Assembly: GCA_010202265.1 (NCBI GenBank)
Contig: CP047918.1
Span: 1 to 64,000, forward strand
Source of the DNA: Candidatus Saccharibacteria bacterium oral taxon 955
Lineage (GTDB): Bacteria > Patescibacteriota > Saccharimonadia > Saccharimonadales > Saccharimonadaceae
Reading direction: 5' to 3'
DNA length: 64,000 bases
Shown here: positions 61,580 through 64,000 of the stretch, piece after piece
Layout of the letters: every line of letters begins with the position of its first letter
How positions within the stretch are numbered: the stretch's first letter is position 1
The notes under the pieces: model-generated
Database searches by the model: none
Seen by the model: the letters and a program-made list of their open reading frames with translations, nothing else
Told to the model about the DNA's origin: nothing
Program-made: the position numbers and the translations under genes

Positions 61580-61613
61580 ACTATCAGTTTATCAGATGGT
61601 CTATAATAGAGCT

Positions 61614-64000
61614 ATGACGAAGCGGTTGGTAATTATTGACGGGAAAAGTGTGTTTTATCGCGGGTATTATGCGATGCCAAATTTATCGACGGCAGACGGT
61701 ACACCAACTGGTGGAGTGTATGGGTTTGCGGCTTTGTCGCTCGAATTGTTCAAAAAACTGAAACCAGATTATGTCTGTGTGGCGTGGGATAAGCCTAAAA
61801 CAAATATTCGTAAACGTTTAGAGATTTATCCAGAATATAAAGCGGGACGAAAACCTGCACCAGCAGATTTTTATGCTCAGATCCCAATTTTGCATGAGCT
61901 ACTAGATGCGTTTAGCTGGCCGTTATACGAGCTCGACGACTACGAAGCCGATGATATCATGGCTACACTTGCTAAAAAGGCTAGCGATCAGGGGATTGAA
62001 ACCTGCCTGATCACCAGTGACCTTGACGCACTACAAGCGGTTGGTCCGTTAACTCATGTTTATGCCCTCAAAAAAGGATTAACCAATATTGATCTATTTG
62101 ATCCAGATAGTTTTACGGCTAAATACGGTATTCGTGTTGATCAGTTTCTTGATCTAAAGGCGCTCAAAGGCGACTCTAGCGATAATATCCCAGGCGTGCC
62201 TGGTGTTGGTGAAAAAACCGCCGTACAATTGCTCCAGCAGTTTGATACGTTAGAAAATATTTACGAAAACCTTTGGCAGATTAAAGATAGTGTTCGGCGT
62301 AAACTTGAGGCGGGCAAAGAGTCGGCTAAGATGAGCAAAAAAGTTGCTGAGCTATGGTTTGACGCTCCAGTTGAACTTGATCTTGCTGATATGGACGTGA
62401 CGGATCTCGATACGACAAAATTAAAACAGCTACTTAACAAATTAGAATTTCGTTCGTTGCTTCGTAACCTTCCCGAGCATATGCGTAGTAGCTCGGATGT
62501 TGATGACTATAGTCAAAGCCTTAGATCTTTTGAAGAAACGAAAGAAGTGCCGGATCATGCCAGAGAGACACTGATGACGGCAAAAGAGTTGGTTATTTGG
62601 TCAGAGGGGGGTAATGTTTGGCTCAGTCATGAGCGCGGTAAGGTTGCTAAGTTGCGAAGGAGCGAAGCGATTGATATCTTATCGCGGGTAGCGATAGTTG
62701 GGCACGATACAAAAACCTTTCTAAAGCAACTGTTAGCCGATGGTGCAAATTTACCAGAGATTCGTCACGACACGGCGCAGGGATCTTTCTTGCTCAATCC
62801 TCTAAGAAAATCACGCGAGCTCGCTGATCTTGTTGGCATGGAGGAGATAACTGATCCAAAAGTTGCGATTAGCGCGATATGGGCGCTATACGACGAGCAG
62901 TCACAGGCGCTAGATGCTCTGCCTGAGCTTGCGTACGTTGCACGGACCATGGATTTTCCGCTTATCCCAGTTCTGGCACGCATGGAGTATCGAGGGATTA
63001 AGCTCGATAGTAGTAAGCTCGCTGATATGGATGCAAAACTAACAACCGATATAGCCGAGATTGAGAAGCAAATGTATATGATGGCGGGCTATGAGTTTAA
63101 TATTGCCAGCCCAGCTCAGCTCGCGGAAGTGTTGTTTACAAAATTGCAGTTACCTACGACTGGAATTAAAAAGGGCAAGACGGGGTATAGTACAGGGCAA
63201 AAAGAGCTAGATAAGCTTCGTGGACAGCACCCGATTATCGAGCTGATTGAGCGATTTCGAGAGTTGACAAAGTTACAGAATACCTATGTCCAAACACTGC
63301 CCCAGCAGGTTGATAAGAATGGGAGAATTCATACTACGTTTAATCAAGATGTAGTTGCAACGGGACGACTGTCGAGTACTGAGCCAAATCTTCAGAATAT
63401 CCCGATTCGTACCGAGCTGGGGCGAAAGATCCGTGACGCATTTGTACCCGAGGAGGGGAACGTGTTTGTGAGTGCCGACTATTCGCAGTTTGAACTACGC
63501 CTGGCCGCGGTGCTATCGAGAGATGAAAAGATGATAAATGACTTTAATGCTGGTGCCGATATCCATGCTAAAACGGCGGCAGAAGTATACCAAGTTCCGC
63601 TAGATGATGTTACGAAAGAACAGCGTAGGCGAGCAAAAGTTGTGAATTTTGGTGTACTTTATGGTATGAGTCAGCATGGTCTTGCGGCGGCGGCGAATAT
63701 GACGTTTGGTGAGGCGCAACACTTTATAAATGAATATTTCAAGGTGCATGCCAGTATTCGTAAATATTTAGATGACACAATAAAAAAAGCTCATGATGAT
63801 GGTTTTGTTGAAACGCTGTTTGGTCGTCGTCGCTGGACTCCAGATGTAAAATCGAGTAATTTTGTTGTTCGGTCGGCCGCTGAGCGAGCAGCGGCAAATA
63901 TGCCGATTCAGGGTACGGAGGCTGATTTAATGAAGTTGGCAATGCTAAAAGTCGATGAAAGACTTGGGCGACTTATAGTAGAAGATCCGGCTGCTCAAAG
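61614..64000 (+). CDS. polA: DNA polymerase I (partial, runs off the right edge)
   Basis: Pol I fills gaps and removes primers. The 795 residues visible include the 5'-nuclease domain (about 1-290; DGKSVFYRGYYAM, DDYEADDIMA, GDSSDNIPGVPGVGEKTA), a central 3'-5' exonuclease-like domain, and the polymerase domain with motif A DYSQFELR and motif B RRRAKVVNFGVLYGMS. Motif C and the stop lie beyond 64000. The exonuclease-like domain lacks the first DxE metal motif, so proofreading is probably absent. TATAAT ends exactly six bases before the ATG. The frame is open throughout. Confidence 0.95.
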   Translation, partial: MTKRLVIIDGKSVFYRGYYAMPNLSTADGTPTGGVYGFAALSLELFKKLKPDYVCVAWDKPKTNIRKRLEIYPEYKAGRKPAPADFYAQIPILHELLDAFSWPLYELDDYEADDIMATLAKKASDQGIETCLITSDLDALQAVGPLTHVYALKKGLTNIDLFDPDSFTAKYGIRVDQFLDLKALKGDSSDNIPGVPGVGEKTAVQLLQQFDTLENIYENLWQIKDSVRRKLEAGKESAKMSKKVAELWFDAPVELDLADMDVTDLDTTKLKQLLNKLEFRSLLRNLPEHMRSSSDVDDYSQSLRSFEETKEVPDHARETLMTAKELVIWSEGGNVWLSHERGKVAKLRRSEAIDILSRVAIVGHDTKTFLKQLLADGANLPEIRHDTAQGSFLLNPLRKSRELADLVGMEEITDPKVAISAIWALYDEQSQALDALPELAYVARTMDFPLIPVLARMEYRGIKLDSSKLADMDAKLTTDIAEIEKQMYMMAGYEFNIASPAQLAEVLFTKLQLPTTGIKKGKTGYSTGQKELDKLRGQHPIIELIERFRELTKLQNTYVQTLPQQVDKNGRIHTTFNQDVVATGRLSSTEPNLQNIPIRTELGRKIRDAFVPEEGNVFVSADYSQFELRLAAVLSRDEKMINDFNAGADIHAKTAAEVYQVPLDDVTKEQRRRAKVVNFGVLYGMSQHGLAAAANMTFGEAQHFINEYFKVHASIRKYLDDTIKKAHDDGFVETLFGRRRWTPDVKSSNFVVRSAAERAAANMPIQGTEADLMKLAMLKVDERLGRLIVEDPAAQ

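Noticed and set aside
1-64000. CRISPR array, insertion sequence, prophage or rRNA operon
   Set aside because: I saw no regularly spaced repeats, transposase, integrase, phage structural cluster or rRNA-like stretch. The phage-tail-lysozyme module is one domain of a secreted protein, not a prophage sign.
1-64000. UGA recoded as Gly, as in Gracilibacteria and SR1
   Set aside because: UGA acts as a normal stop, for example in the ATGA overlap at 22272-22275 and in the ABC permease-ATPase overlap at 42973-42976.

Overview
The window reads as the dnaA end of a small, gene-dense bacterial chromosome. Base 1 is the GTG start of dnaA, and dnaA, an intergenic DnaA-box cluster, dnaN and recF follow in order. 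The gene content points to the Candidate Phyla Radiation, most likely Saccharibacteria (TM7). The reasons are a large type IV secretion-like locus beside the origin with many small two-helix pilins, streamlined enzymes, almost no biosynthesis, FemAB-type cell-wall transferases, and UGA still used as a stop codon (for example at 22273), which argues against the UGA-recoding Gracilibacteria and SR1. This placement is inferred from gene content, not from rRNA.

Layout. 1-3.75 kb: replication initiation. 3.75-21.7 kb (minus strand): a nine-gene run, a lipoprotein gene and a second VirB6-like gene. Together they encode a T4SS-like envelope machine: two VirB6/TrbL-like membrane proteins, a PrgI-like protein, a VirB4 ATPase split into two polypeptides, an M23 peptidase, a four-module cell-wall hydrolase and PEGA-type membrane proteins. 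21.9-24.3 kb (plus strand): six T4SS_pilin-like genes; a seventh lies at 27.2 kb. No relaxase and no VirD4 coupling ATPase is visible. 24.4-30.7 kb: hsp20, comF, a GT-C-like membrane protein, four tRNAs, HIT and rlmH. 31-40.6 kb: valS, tsaC, tsaD, a MurE-like ligase, two FemAB proteins and lineage-specific genes of unknown function. 40.7-47.6 kb: phosphoglucose/phosphomannose isomerase, two ABC systems, tRNA-Ser(GGA) and small orphans. 47.7-53.3 kb: nucleotide metabolism, with an NrdR-type operator, nrdA (two frameshifts as assembled), a separate 57-aa Cys-x-x-Cys peptide, nrdB of Tyr-less type, and pyrG (one frameshift). 53.4-64 kb: argS, a divergent CCA-type nucleotidyltransferase, orn, yjbR-like, dnaG-rpoD and polA, which runs off the right edge.

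Expression signals are unusually legible. Many first genes have a -10 hexamer exactly six bases before the start codon, which predicts leaderless mRNAs. Genes inside operons, or with leaders, carry Shine-Dalgarno sequences instead. Four promoters share TTGACW-N17-(-10) with an extended TGC, and three of them also share the spacer sequence. Four of the five tRNA genes are serine tRNAs with four different anticodons.

The best candidates for new biology are the origin-linked secretion and wall-hydrolysis locus, the ribonucleotide reductase with a detached redox tail and a Phe in place of the radical Tyr, a primase without zinc ligands, and the leaderless-promoter architecture. The three frameshifts in nrdA and pyrG all fall in homopolymer runs, so they may be sequencing errors.
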